DNA of 64,000 nt, from positions 821,909 through 885,908 of the forward strand of contig NW_005199684.1 in NCBI RefSeq assembly GCF_000372725.1. The letters are read 5' to 3'. This document shows positions 21,544 through 30,969 of the stretch, in pieces. Numbering within the stretch: position 1 is the first letter of the stretch; every line of letters starts with the position of its first letter. A program made the position numbers and the translations under genes. The notes under the pieces were generated by a model. The model did no database searches. It worked only from the letters and a program-made list of their open reading frames with translations, and had not been told where the DNA came from. The stretch is from Emiliania huxleyi CCMP1516. Its lineage: Eukaryota > Haptophyta > Isochrysidales > Noelaerhabdaceae.

Positions 21544-22951
21544 ATGTCGCTGCTGATCGCCTGCCTCCCGCTCGGCCTTGCCACCGCTCCTCGCGCGCCT
21601 CCGTCGCCTCTGGCGATGGCGACGATGGCGCCGCCGCTCGCACGCGTCGCGATGTCGGCCAGTGCAGTCAACCTCGATGCCGCAGCCGTCGACGCCGCCG
21701 CCGCCGCCGCGGTGCTGCCACCGACGCCAAAGACGAACGCAGTCAGCCGCAAAGTCTTCGGCATCACCTTCGCGCTGCTCACCGCCTTCGTCGTGACCGG
21801 AATCTACCCGCTCGTCATCTCCGCCACCATCTACTCGAAGCTGTTCGACAACGAGCGGCGGCGGGCAAACGACTACGTGGTGCAGTGGTGGGCGCGCACG
21901 ACGCTGACCCTCTTCGGGGCCAAGGTGGCGCTCGAGGGGCAGGAGAACCTTCCTCCGCCGGGCGAGGCCGTGATGTACGTCCCGAACCACTGTTCGTTCC
22001 TGGACATCTTTTCGCTCTCTGGCTTCCTGCCGCGCCGCTTCAAGTACATCTCCAAGATTGAGATCCTGCGCATCCCGCTCGTCGGCTGGGCGATGGGCTT
22101 TGCCAAGCACATCGCGCTCGCGCGCACCGATCGAAAGTCACAGCTCAAAACGCTCAAGGAGGCGGTCGAGACGCTCAAGGCAACGCCACCTCCTCCTCTC
22201 TCCGCCTCCGCCTCCTCCCTCTTCCTCTCGCCGCTGTCTCCGCATCTGTCTCCTACCCATCTCCCCTGCTCTCCTCTCCCACTCCTGCTCCTCTCTCTCC
22301 TTCTCCCCCACCGACCGCGACCCAACTCCGCGCCGCCCCCTCCGCCCCTCCGCCCTCCTCCCCTCTCAGGCGGGCAACTCCCTCGTCACCTTCCCCGAGG
22401 GGACACGCTCCAAGGCCTCCGCCGCCCGCCGCCCCTCCCTTCCCCTCCTCCCTCCTCTCACCTCTGCTCCCCTCCCTCACCCTCCCCTCCTCTCCCCTCC
22501 CTCCCCTCCCTCCTCTCCCCTCCCTCCCCTCCCCTTCCCCTCCCTCCCCGCTCCTCCCCCTCCCTCCCCCCTCCCACCCCACCCCCACCCCTCCCCCCCC
22601 CTCCGTCCCTCCCGGCAGGACGGCGTGCTCGGCAGCTTTAAGAAGGGCCCCTTCACCATGGCGGCGCGCGCCGGCGTGCGGATCGTCCCCATCTCCGTCG
22701 TCGGCGCCGCAGCTCGCGACTTGGCGTACTCCTCTGCGACTCCTCCCCGGAGCCGTCTCGGCACCTTCCCTGTAGGCACGCACGTGTTTGGGACGGGCGC
22801 GCTGCCGATCGCCATCCCGCGCGGCGTGCGCATCATCGTCCACCCGCCCCTCGACGCGCCGGTCGCCAAGCAGGAGGACGAGTCGATGGCGGCCGCGCGG
22901 GCGGCGGTCCTGTCGGGTCTTCCTGCGGCGATGAGGCCAGCCGAGGCGTGA
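21544..22951 (+). CDS. Plastid-type 1-acyl-glycerol-3-phosphate acyltransferase
   Basis: Converts lysophosphatidate to phosphatidate in glycerolipid synthesis. Exons 21544-22179, 22370-22414 and 22619-22951 are all phase 0, giving 337 aa. Both introns are GC-AG (190 and 204 nt) and almost pure pyrimidine on the sense strand. Motifs: VPNHCSFLD (HX4D catalytic pair), FKYISKIEILRIPLVGWAMG, VTFPEGTRSK carried largely on the 45-nt middle exon, and GVRIVPISVVG. The first 50 residues are hydrophobic then Ala/Ser-rich, consistent with a bipartite signal plus transit peptide of a secondary plastid. A transmembrane segment (VFGITFALLTAFVVTGIYPLV) precedes the catalytic part. Confidence 0.93.
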
Positions 22952-23345
22952 GCGCGACCCCGACTCATGTGGCCATGCGTCCTGGACGGAGGCGCACGGA
23001 GCTCGCGCCGAACGGCTGGGCACGTGTGATTTGCGCACTGTGTCGTGCGGGACGCGACACACATTGGATGTCACAGATAAAAAAGCCGTAATGCGCACAC
23101 CGGCGCGGGCACCGGACAAAAAAGATAAAAGTGGCTCGACTCGGCGCTGGCGGATAACGCGCACGGCCGCACGCGCATCGCGCTCCCCTCCCTAAACGAA
23201 TAGGCATGCAGCTTTTGCAGGGTGGGATCGCACTCTCCTTCTCTGAGAGACACATCACACTACACACTCGGAGCTGTAGCCTGTACTCCCGCGCCATGGG
23301 TCTGCCGCTTTTCCCCTCGATACACTCAAATATGGTTCCGAAACG
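22952..23345. other. Convergent 3' region
   Basis: About 390 bp between the convergent LPAAT and multi-pass membrane protein genes. Only short open frames; nothing recognisable. Confidence 0.6.
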
Positions 23346-24716
23346 TCAAAGTTGCGGCAAGCTTCCCGGCGTCCCACCGCAGCTAGAAAGGCGGGCTTGC
23401 GTTCCGCCGGCGGACTCCGAGGGGGAGAGTGACGCCCCCGCGCCCTCGGCGCCGCGGCGCCTCCGGAGCCGCACCGCCATCGCCGCGAGGGAGAGCGGCA
23501 CCAGGCACAAGCCGACGGTGGCAGCAGCGTCGAACGCGCCCTCGCCCGGCTCCTGGTCGGGCGACGCGTCCGTGTCCCACGAGGCTCCGAAGAGCGCGGC
23601 GGCGGCGACGCTCGCTGCGAAGAGCACGCCGCCCGCGCAGGCGCGGAAGGCCAGCGACGCGCGCTCGACCCGCCCTCCGCGAGGAGGTGCTGCTTGCGCC
23701 GCCGAGGCGCGCTCCTTGCCGCCCGTCGCTCGAGCAGCCGCGCCGGCGCGACCCGCGTGCACCGCGGTGGCGGCGACGCCGCAGGAGAGGCCGAGCAGGA
23801 AGCCCATAGCCCACTCGGCTGCATTGTTCGCAAAGGAGGAGGTTGCGAAGGAGTGGACTGGGTAGGTGACTGCCCGTTTGACCAGGTTGTACGCAGGGTA
23901 GACGGCGACGAGGCTGCTCAAGAGCACGACCAATGGCCGGCGCGGAGGTAGCCGCGGCGCGCCAGCACTCGCCGCCGCCGCCTCCACCGGCGGCAGCAGG
24001 AGGATCGACAGCCCGCCCTGCACGCAGTGGCCAAAGCTGTTGAACTCGGGCAGAAAGGAGCTGTTGGGCTCACACTCGTACGGCACGTCAAACGAGCGAG
24101 CGTGCACCTCCTTGCACTTGAGCCCAAAGTCGAAGGCGGCAGGGTAGCCGCCGAATCTTCCCGCGCAGACCAGCCGAACTGCGAGCTCGAGCGACAGAGA
24201 GAGGCCGCCGACGAGCAGAAGTGAAGCGCCGGCATCGAGCCGCATGTCTGGCCAGTGGTTGGCACGACCTCCTAGCGCAGCGCCAGCGCCGAGCCAGAGG
24301 AGCGACAGGGCGAGGAGGCAGGCCGGCAGCACGTAATTTGGACGCGCTGTCGGCTGCAGCGTGAAGGCGGCGAGCGAGAGGCCCATCGAGGCCAGGCCGA
24401 CAAAAAGGATTAAACCGCGGAGCCACGGTGTGTGTGCACCCTGCACCGACCTTGAGCGGCCGAGAGTCATGGCGGACGAGGCTGGAGGCTGCATATTCAA
24501 CTGGCCGAGGCGGCCATCGCGCGGTCTACCGACCCCCCTCAGGGGACTCCGCCGGACTCTTTCGAGGTCTCCGGGACTCTTGACCTCGAGAGAGCGTGCG
24601 TGTGCCTCTGCGGACCAAGCGGCGGACGAGCCCGATCGATTCATCGAAGAAAGAATTTTAAACCGGCTGATGTAGGCTGGAGCGTGGCGGGTGGAGAGGT
24701 CGGAGGCCGCACACAT
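23346..24716 (-). CDS. Multi-pass membrane protein of unknown function, single exon
   Basis: Single-exon frame of 456 codons from the ATG at 24716; starts at internal Met codons (24644 or the one before TLGRS) are equally possible and would drop an unremarkable N-terminus. At least seven hydrophobic spans are visible, e.g. WLRGLILFVGLASMGLSLAA, YVLPACLLALSLLWLGAGAA, LLLVGGLSLSLELAVRL, LVVLLSSLVAVYPAYNL, WAMGFLLGLSCGVAATAV, ACAGGVLFAASVAAAALFG and VGLCLVPLSLAAMAVRL. A luminal Cys pair surrounds the EVHARSFDVPYECEPNSS and FNSFGHCVQGG region. The ends are basic or Ser-rich. I recognise no family. Confidence 0.6.
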   Translation of the reverse strand: MCAASDLSTRHAPAYISRFKILSSMNRSGSSAAWSAEAHARSLEVKSPGDLERVRRSPLRGVGRPRDGRLGQLNMQPPASSAMTLGRSRSVQGAHTPWLRGLILFVGLASMGLSLAAFTLQPTARPNYVLPACLLALSLLWLGAGAALGGRANHWPDMRLDAGASLLLVGGLSLSLELAVRLVCAGRFGGYPAAFDFGLKCKEVHARSFDVPYECEPNSSFLPEFNSFGHCVQGGLSILLLPPVEAAAASAGAPRLPPRRPLVVLLSSLVAVYPAYNLVKRAVTYPVHSFATSSFANNAAEWAMGFLLGLSCGVAATAVHAGRAGAAARATGGKERASAAQAAPPRGGRVERASLAFRACAGGVLFAASVAAAALFGASWDTDASPDQEPGEGAFDAAATVGLCLVPLSLAAMAVRLRRRRGAEGAGASLSPSESAGGTQARLSSCGGTPGSLPQL

Positions 24717-24890
24717 GAGAACGGTCCTCTGTTTATTTATTATTGGAGATTGCCCGACTTACTGGTGCGAAGAAAGAATTTCCGATCTTCCCGTCTTAGT
24801 TACACACACGGCAACCCGTCTCCCCTCTCCACTCCCTCTTATTCTCATCCTGTAATGCGGAGTGTACAATCTACAAAACCCGCACTGTCA

Positions 24891-27083
24891 TCACCTCTCA
24901 ACCTCCGCTGCTCTCGCCGCCGCGCCCGGCCGCCCGCCGCTTGGCTGCCTACTCGAGGGGCGCATGTCGTAGACCTGGCGGTCCTCGTCCGCGGCGTTGT
25001 AGATGCAGACCGCGATAGCAAAGCCGCGCGGGGTGAGAGACCGGTCTGCCTCCTTGGTCCCCTCACCTCGACCAATGGAGACGACGCCCTTAAACGCCGC
25101 GTCGACCTTGACCTTTCTATGCGGAGGCATTCGGAACCCGTTGCCCGTCCAGAGGCCGGTCCGCTTCTTGTACGCATCCATCGCAGGAAAGCCAGAGCTG
25201 GGCTTTGGGTCCGACTTTGGCAGATAGCCACCGTAGTCGCAAGGATCGAAGTCGAAATCTGGGCCGCGCCAGAGCTTTTTGAGGGCGCCCGTCTCCGGGT
25301 TCTCCAGATAGAAGCGAGGCTTGCTCGGCCATTTCTCGATAGCCTCGGCCAGGCTGGAGCAGCGGTCGGCGGCGTTGTGCTGGTACGCCGGATTCTTCTG
25401 GCTCTTTCTGCTGCGGTTCGGCCCATCCAATTTGCTCAGGTCATTGCAGGGAGGGAAGCCGGACACAAAGTGCGTGTGCGCGCCAAACTCCTCCTCGATG
25501 GCCTCCAAGGTGGCCGGATCGTCCAGGTCCGCGTGCCGGCGCTCGACGCCTCCGTCCATGGTTGGCTTGCCCTCGGGATGCTTCCAGTCAAAGGCGACGC
25601 AATTGTAGCCAGCTTCCGCCCATGGCCGCAGCGCTTGCAGCGAGTGGTCATACAGGCTCACCACCCACCAGCCTCCGCGCGGAGCCACCTTCACCTTTGG
25701 GCGCCTGTCTGCATGTTTCGCATTGAGCCAGTCGGATATGGTCGGCTGCGAGTCGCTGCCCATGTTGGGCTGCGAATCCGCCTGTGCCGCCAGCTGCTCC
25801 CCCTTCCCGCCCGTCGCCTCCCCATCCGCCTCGTCTACCGACTCCTCGTCCGTTGCTGTTCCGCTCGCCGACTCTGCTCCACTTGGCGTCTGTGGCTGCG
25901 ACTGCTCTGTCGCCTGCTCTCCAACGCTCGGCTGCTGCTCCTCCTCCACTCCTTCTGGCGGATCAGACGGCACGCTGGCAGGCGGAGCCTCAGCAGCGCG
26001 CACTCGCTTGTGCTTTTGCCCAGCCTGGCTGAGCAACACGCCGCCTGGCTCGCTGCTTGGTCCTGTGCCAAAGCCAAATTCGAGCCGCTTGCTTGTACGC
26101 GGAGCGGCCGGCGCTCTCGAGTCGAAAAGAGAACGCGGAGCCGTTGCTGGTGCTGCCGACGAGGCCGGCGTCACGGGGTCGGGATGCGCTATGTCGGCCC
26201 AGGCATCGTCCCATTCAAAGTAGCCCCGGGTCGGCGTGGCGGGCGCCTCCACCTCCCTCTTCTCCGCATCCTTCCTCACCGCCTCCGTCCCCACGGCGGG
26301 TGTGGCGGGCGTAGCGGGGTCAGGATGCGCTGCGTCGCCCAAGCTGGCGTCGCCGCCGCTGCTGCTGCCGGCGCCGCCGCCGCTGCTGCTGCTTGCGGAC
26401 GCACCGGCGGCGGCGGCTTTGCTGGCGAGGAGGAAGCCGGCGCGGAGCGGCCAGAGGCGCGCAGTCGCCCGCCGCCGCTCCTCCGCCTCGCGCTCCCCCG
26501 CCTCTGCCCGCTGCTTCGCGTGCCGCCTCTCCTCCGCCTCGGCGCGCTTGGCGGCCACCCGCGCGCGCTGCTCCTCGCTCAGCGCAGGCGTCGGCGCCGC
26601 CGCCTTGCCGAACCCCGCCGCCGCCTTGCCAGGCGGCGCCCCCGAAGACGCCCCCGTAGCGCGCCGCTCGAGCGCACGCCGCCGGTTGAGCTCGGCCCTC
26701 TGCCGCTGCTCCTCGGTGAGTGCAGCAGCGCCGCCCACTTCCCCTCCTACGCCTCCGCCTCCGCCACCGCCGCCGCCGCCGCCTTCTCCTCCTCCGCCGC
26801 CGCCTCCTCCTCCTCCGCCACCGCCGCCGCCGCCTCCTCCTTCGCCCCTCGCCGAGGCGTGCTCCTTGCTGTCGTGCGCGCCGCTTTCCGGCATGGGCGC
26901 GTCACTCACAGCGTGCTCCCAGGTCGCGTCCGCAGTCTCTCCATCCGCCGCCTCCCCCACCTGGCTTGCCTCCGGCACAAGCATCGTCGCCGTCAAAGTA
27001 ACAAGTGGTACCCCATCGGGTGTCCGCGGCACTGTCCCCGCTGGTAGGACAGTGATCGCCGCAAACCCTGTGGTCAGCTCCAT
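24891..27083 (-). CDS. Viral-type C5 DNA methyltransferase-like protein, RPA-motif N-term
   Basis: About 730 aa from ATG 27083, single exon. The C-terminal 300 residues resemble phage/large-virus cytosine-C5 methyltransferase-like proteins: VVSLYDHSLQALRPWAEAGY, an acidic residue after a beta-strand (CVAFDWKHPEGK), FVSGFPPCNDLS (PC motif IV), FYLENPETG (ENP, motif VI-like) and YKKRTGLWTG. The N-terminal half is low complexity (a Gly run encoded at about 26750-26845). It contains LTEEQRQRAELNRRRALERR and a second LSEEQRARVAAKRAEAEERR. The first matches the RPA32-binding helix of SMARCAL1 very closely. Catalysis is inferred only; the canonical N-terminal SAM motif is weak. A recruited replication/repair-linked nuclear enzyme is plausible. 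Confidence 0.55.
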   Translation of the reverse strand: MELTTGFAAITVLPAGTVPRTPDGVPLVTLTATMLVPEASQVGEAADGETADATWEHAVSDAPMPESGAHDSKEHASARGEGGGGGGGGGGGGGGGGGGEGGGGGGGGGGGVGGEVGGAAALTEEQRQRAELNRRRALERRATGASSGAPPGKAAAGFGKAAAPTPALSEEQRARVAAKRAEAEERRHAKQRAEAGEREAEERRRATARLWPLRAGFLLASKAAAAGASASSSSGGGAGSSSGGDASLGDAAHPDPATPATPAVGTEAVRKDAEKREVEAPATPTRGYFEWDDAWADIAHPDPVTPASSAAPATAPRSLFDSRAPAAPRTSKRLEFGFGTGPSSEPGGVLLSQAGQKHKRVRAAEAPPASVPSDPPEGVEEEQQPSVGEQATEQSQPQTPSGAESASGTATDEESVDEADGEATGGKGEQLAAQADSQPNMGSDSQPTISDWLNAKHADRRPKVKVAPRGGWWVVSLYDHSLQALRPWAEAGYNCVAFDWKHPEGKPTMDGGVERRHADLDDPATLEAIEEEFGAHTHFVSGFPPCNDLSKLDGPNRSRKSQKNPAYQHNAADRCSSLAEAIEKWPSKPRFYLENPETGALKKLWRGPDFDFDPCDYGGYLPKSDPKPSSGFPAMDAYKKRTGLWTGNGFRMPPHRKVKVDAAFKGVVSIGRGEGTKEADRSLTPRGFAIAVCIYNAADEDRQVYDMRPSSRQPSGGRPGAAARAAEVER

Positions 27084-27119
27084 ATCATCTCGGATATTTT
27101 TTGTAGGCACCGGAACGCC

Positions 27120-27285
27120 AAAAAACTAGTATGTCTTCGAGTGAAAAGTAATCCGAGCGAACCCGCGGCCGCAATGAATTAAAAGGGGCGGTTTTCGAGG
27201 GGGAATCTGGAGAATCTGGGAATCGGCTCACCACCGACCCCCACCTCATCGAAAAACTTTTCACTCCAAGACATACTAGTTTTTT
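27120..27285. mobile_element. 166-bp MITE with 30-bp TIRs
   Basis: Inverted repeats at 27120-27149 and 27256-27285 match at 29 of 30 positions (start AAAAAACTAGTATGTCTT). The interior (GGGGGAATCTGGAGAATC region) has no coding capacity. It lies 37 bp upstream of the ATG of the methyltransferase-like gene. The target duplication is not clear because the ends are A/T runs. Confidence 0.75.
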
Positions 27286-27629
27286 GAGGTGCTCTACAAC
27301 CTAGGCACGGTCGCCGTCGCAGCGCCAATAGGCACCGCTCGCCAACAGGTTAGCCGCATACCGAGGCGGGTCCGTACGTGAACGCCGCAGGGTCTCAACC
27401 CCTGGGCCAGTTGTTGGTGGAACCACCTCAAGGCCGGCGCGCGTGCGCGGGCGATGGACTACGCCAGCAGCTCAAGGGCTTGCTCCCTCCTCACCACCGC
27501 GCGCGCGCTGCTGCAGGAGCGCCGCGTGACGCACTGCGGCATGCCGCACTGCGACATGCCGCAGCTGCACCGTTTCCCTCCGGACACCATCGTGAACTCG
27601 GTGGCCTGCGAGGACGCGGTCAGCACCGC
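27286..27629. other. Unassigned stretch with short open frame
   Basis: A short plus-strand frame (27454-27654, MDYASSSRACSLL...) with a HCGMPHCDMPQLH stretch runs into the hAT-like element and would end soon after its empty site. No family recognised. Confidence 0.3.
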
Positions 27630-27637
27630 GCCGGATC

Positions 27638-28511
27638 CTGGAGGGAGGGTGTAGAGGATGTAGAGTGTAGAGCGCTGTAGAGATGTAGAGATGTGGAGCG
27701 CTGTAGAGCTGTAGAGCTCTACATCCGGCGCGGGACAGAGCGATGCAGATGTAGAGCACTGTAGAGCGCGATTTTGCTGTAGAGTTTGTTGTAGAGGCTC
27801 TACAGCAAACCCGCCGGGAAGGCAGTGACTCAAAGAGGTCGAGCCGCACTAGTGGGGTGTCTCCGAGCTTGCTGGAGCTCTGATGGACGGCCCTGACTAT
27901 CACTGACACACAGAGAGTCACTCTGACGGCACACAACACCCTATAACTGCGTCATGACCAGCCTGCCATGCGTCGCCGGTGCCGCATTCGTCGCAGTGCT
28001 TCTGTAGCAGGCGGTGGACTGTCGGCTGCGAGGACGGTCGCATTTGCGCGAGGCGAGGCGAGCATTGCTGAGCGTTGCATGCGCCATGCCTCGCGCCAGC
28101 GCGTGCGGGAGCTCCTGGCTGAGCGTTGAGTCCAAGCGAGTTGCGCTGGCCACGATCGCTACGCCGAGCCGAGCTGACGCGCCGAGGCGCCGGCCAGTCG
28201 CAGCCGTGAGGCATGCCACAGCAGCAGAGGCACCTGCCACCCATTGGGCGGGCAGACAGAAGGCCAGGGCAGCACTGGCAAGTGCAACGCGCCTAATGTC
28301 GGAGAGCGACCGTGCCTCTCGTTCGCCGCTTATGATGTAGAGTTTGTTGTAGAGATTTCACGTTGTAGAGCGCCTCTACATCGCTCTACATCTGCATCGC
28401 TCTGTCCCGCGCCGGATGTAGAGCTCTACAGCTCTACAGCGCTCTCCAGCGCTCTACATCTCTACAGCTCTACAGCGCTCTACACTCTACATCCTCTACA
28501 CCCTCCCTCAG
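27638..28511. mobile_element. hAT-like non-autonomous element with TGTAGAG subterminal repeats
   Basis: 874-bp element with inverted termini CTGGAGGGAGGGTGTAGAGG / CTGAGGGAGGGTGTAGAGG (reverse complement), flanked by an 8-bp direct duplication GCCGGATC (27630-27637 and 28512-28519), the target length typical of hAT transposons. Both ends carry about 150 bp dense in TGTAGAG/CTCTACA motifs in mirrored orientation, including a matched GGCGCGGGACAGAGCGATGC block. The 500-bp core has no recognisable transposase. Confidence 0.75.
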
Positions 28512-28519
28512 GCCGGATC

Positions 28520-29377
28520 TCTCCTGAGAGCCGGCGCGGATCGCGGATGCAGCTTTAAGGCTCTGCCGGCGGATCTGTGGCCTGGCGTATGCCAGGCTGC
28601 GGGTCCAAAGTGTCCCGGCGCGGCGCGCGCCACCGCCCCTGGCGTGGGGCGGGATGTCAGTACGTGACCAGTACGGTGTCCCTGTCCCTGTGCAGTGTGC
28701 TCCACCTTGCTCCTTGGCTTGAGTCAGGCTTCGGGCCTGGCCTAATCGCTCGCGCGCGGGTGTGCCTGCTTGGCGCAAGCCAAACAGCAACAGACACTTA
28801 TGGCTCTCTGATGCCCAATGCCCCACTGGGCCAATGCCCCACTGGGCCGGGAGCAACCTTAAACTCCCTCGCACGAAGAAGAATTTGCGACGCTCGCGAA
28901 GAAGAATTTTACGAGCCGCCGTCCTCCCATCCCTCCGTTAAAGAAAGAAAGAAAACAGACAACCCAAGGGAGGGATGGGAGGACGGCACGCCGCCACCAC
29001 ACAGGGATTTTAAGGAGAGGTGTGTGGTGCGCTATCCGTCGCCCACCCTAGGGAGTCTGCCTCTTCCTATCTCTCTTCGCAGTCTCTCGCCGATTCTCGC
29101 TGCAACCTTCATGCCACCTCGCGGTCGTCCCACCCTCGTCGTTCTCTCCCTTGTCACTTCCTCCTCTGTCGCGTCGTTCTCTTCTGCCTCGTCCTCCGTT
29201 GTTATGTTTTCTTTGGCCGCAAGAATTCTTTTTTACGAGCGGCTGGCCGGGACTGGCCGCGCTCCCCACTCCCGTTCCCTGTGTCCCTAATCGTCCTTCC
29301 AAGATCCTGCTCGTGCAGGTGGGGCCACGCCAGCGCCCTCGCTGTCATCCGGCGCGACGAGGCGATAGTAGTACGGC
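28520..29377. other. Intergenic interval upstream of Dus1
   Basis: Unassigned sequence apart from the hairpin at 28919-28986. Several AAGAATT motifs (28880, 28902, 29221), two of which continue as TTTTACGAGC. Short frames only. Confidence 0.5.
28919..28986. repeat. Perfect 18-bp hairpin, dispersed repeat copy 2
   Basis: Arms CCGTCCTCCCATCCCTCC (28919-28936) and its exact reverse complement (28969-28986) enclose a 32-nt purine-rich loop. The loop plus right arm recurs at 21346-21391. Confidence 0.85.
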
Positions 29378-30832
29378 ATGAGCCAGGCAGCATCTCCCAA
29401 GAAGAAGGGGCCACGGCGACGAGGCCCCCGGCGATCCAAGCGGATCAATGAGACGAGCCTGCAGCCCAGCCACGAGCCTCAAGCTCCATGCCCAAAGCGC
29501 ACACGCACTACGTCGCCGCTGCCTCCGCCCTCCGCCGTCTCGCTGCCTCCGCCGCGCCAGCCGTTGCCGCCGCATCGGCTTATCCTCGCCCCGATGGTCG
29601 GCGGCAGCGAGCTGGCCTTCCGGCTCCTCGCTCGGCGGCACGGCGCGCAGCTATGCTACACGCCGATGATCCGGTCCGAGGAGTTTGCCGTCCCACTGCT
29701 GGAGCGCCACGCCGACGACTGCCCGCTGGTCGCCCACTTTTCGGGCAACGACCCGCTGACGCTGCTCGACGCTGCGAGGCAGGCCGAGCGCTGCCGCGGC
29801 GTGGTGGCGGTCGACCTCAACCTCGGCTGCCCTCAGCGCGCCGCGCGGAGCGGCAGGTTTGGCGCCTTTCTGTGCGACGCCGCGGACCGCGCGCTGCTGC
29901 TCCGGATCGTGAGCACGCTGTCGCGCTCGCTGTGTGTGCCGCTCTTTTGCAAGGCGGAGGATTCTCAGCCGCAGCCCTCGCCGCCTCACCCACACACGCT
30001 CCCCAACCGCCGCTTCGCCGCCGTTCCCCCGCGTCTCACACAGATCCGGCTGCTCGACGAGATCGACGAGACGCTCGCCTTCGCGCAGCAGCTGCAGGAC
30101 GCGGGCTGCGCGCTGCTCGCCGTGCACGGACGCTACCGCGGCTCTCCGATGCGCCGGCGGGACGGGCCGGCGCACCTCGACCAGGTCGCCCTCATCAAGC
30201 AGAGGCTCTCCGTCCCGGTCGTCACGAATGGCAACGTGCGCAGCGGCGCGGAGCTAGTCGATTCACTGCTGCTCACGGGAGCAGACGGGGCGATGACGGC
30301 GGAGGGGGCGCTCGACGACCCGGCCATCTTCGCGAAGGCCATCGCGCACGCGCACGCGGAGCGGTCGCGGCTGGCGGCGGAGCGGAGGCGCGCAAAGGCG
30401 CTCAAGGCGCAGAGGCGCGACGGGAGGCACCTTACGGAGGAGGAGGCGGCGGTGGTCAGAGGCCGGAAAGCCGCAAAGGCCACTCTCGCCCAGATCAAGG
30501 CGATCTCGTCCGCCTTGCCACCGCCGCCCAGCGCCGCGCCGCCGCCACCGTTCGCGCTTGCCGAGCAGTACATCGGACTGGTGGAGGAGCACCCGCCGCC
30601 CGGTGGTGCAGCCGCGCTGCTCTCGCACGCCGTCTTCCACCTGAGGCGGCTGTGCCGCACCCCGCTGGCAGAGTTTGGGCTCCTCGCCGACCTCGAGGCA
30701 TGCAAGAGCCTCGCAGCGTGTGCGGACGTGATCCAGCGGTGCCGCGCGTTTGCTGAGGGCTCGGAGGCGTTCCAGGGGCGGCGCCGCCCGCCGTCGTATT
30801 GGCGGAGGCAGCAGCGGCGGAAAAAGATGTGA
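29378..30832 (+). CDS. Dus1-type tRNA dihydrouridine synthase
   Basis: FMN enzyme that reduces uridine to dihydrouridine in tRNA (eukaryotic Dus1 acts at positions 16/17). Motifs: LILAPMVGGSELAFRLLARR, GAQLCYTPMI, FSGNDPLTLLDAAR, VDLNLGCPQRAARSGRFGAF with the catalytic cysteine, AVHGRYRG, VPVVTNGNVRS and TGADGAMTAEGALDDP. A 90-nt GC-AG intron (29954-30043) falls between LFCK and IRLLDEIDETLAFAQ. It is a multiple of three without stops, so the reading frame also stays open if it is retained. The C-terminal HTH-like Dus domain (YIGLVEEH ... FHLRRLC) is followed by a basic tail. The N-terminus is Lys/Arg/Pro-rich. Confidence 0.93.
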   Translation: MSQAASPKKKGPRRRGPRRSKRINETSLQPSHEPQAPCPKRTRTTSPLPPPSAVSLPPPRQPLPPHRLILAPMVGGSELAFRLLARRHGAQLCYTPMIRSEEFAVPLLERHADDCPLVAHFSGNDPLTLLDAARQAERCRGVVAVDLNLGCPQRAARSGRFGAFLCDAADRALLLRIVSTLSRSLCVPLFCKAEDSQPQPSPPHPHTLPNRRFAAVPPRLTQIRLLDEIDETLAFAQQLQDAGCALLAVHGRYRGSPMRRRDGPAHLDQVALIKQRLSVPVVTNGNVRSGAELVDSLLLTGADGAMTAEGALDDPAIFAKAIAHAHAERSRLAAERRRAKALKAQRRDGRHLTEEEAAVVRGRKAAKATLAQIKAISSALPPPPSAAPPPPFALAEQYIGLVEEHPPPGGAAALLSHAVFHLRRLCRTPLAEFGLLADLEACKSLAACADVIQRCRAFAEGSEAFQGRRRPPSYWRRQQRRKKM

Positions 30833-30969
30833 TCGGTATTTTCGTGTTGCAGTATCCGTGAGTGTGTCATATCAAAACCGCGCCCGACGGAAAGGCGCCG
30901 ACCCGTAACACACTGTAGCTGTGGGACCTTTGCACACGAGCTGACAGAACCCTCCGCAAAACGAACCCG
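30833..30969. other. Convergent 3' ends
   Basis: Short 137-bp spacer between the convergent Dus1 and SDR genes. No polyadenylation consensus stands out. Confidence 0.5.

Noticed and set aside
24600-27047. 815-codon plus-strand open frame
   Set aside because: Antisense of the methyltransferase-like gene; Arg/Leu/Pro-rich composition without domains, typical of a shadow frame in GC-rich DNA.
27290-27430. tRNA gene
   Set aside because: No consistent acceptor stem or T-loop consensus could be drawn; none was found elsewhere in the window by eye either.
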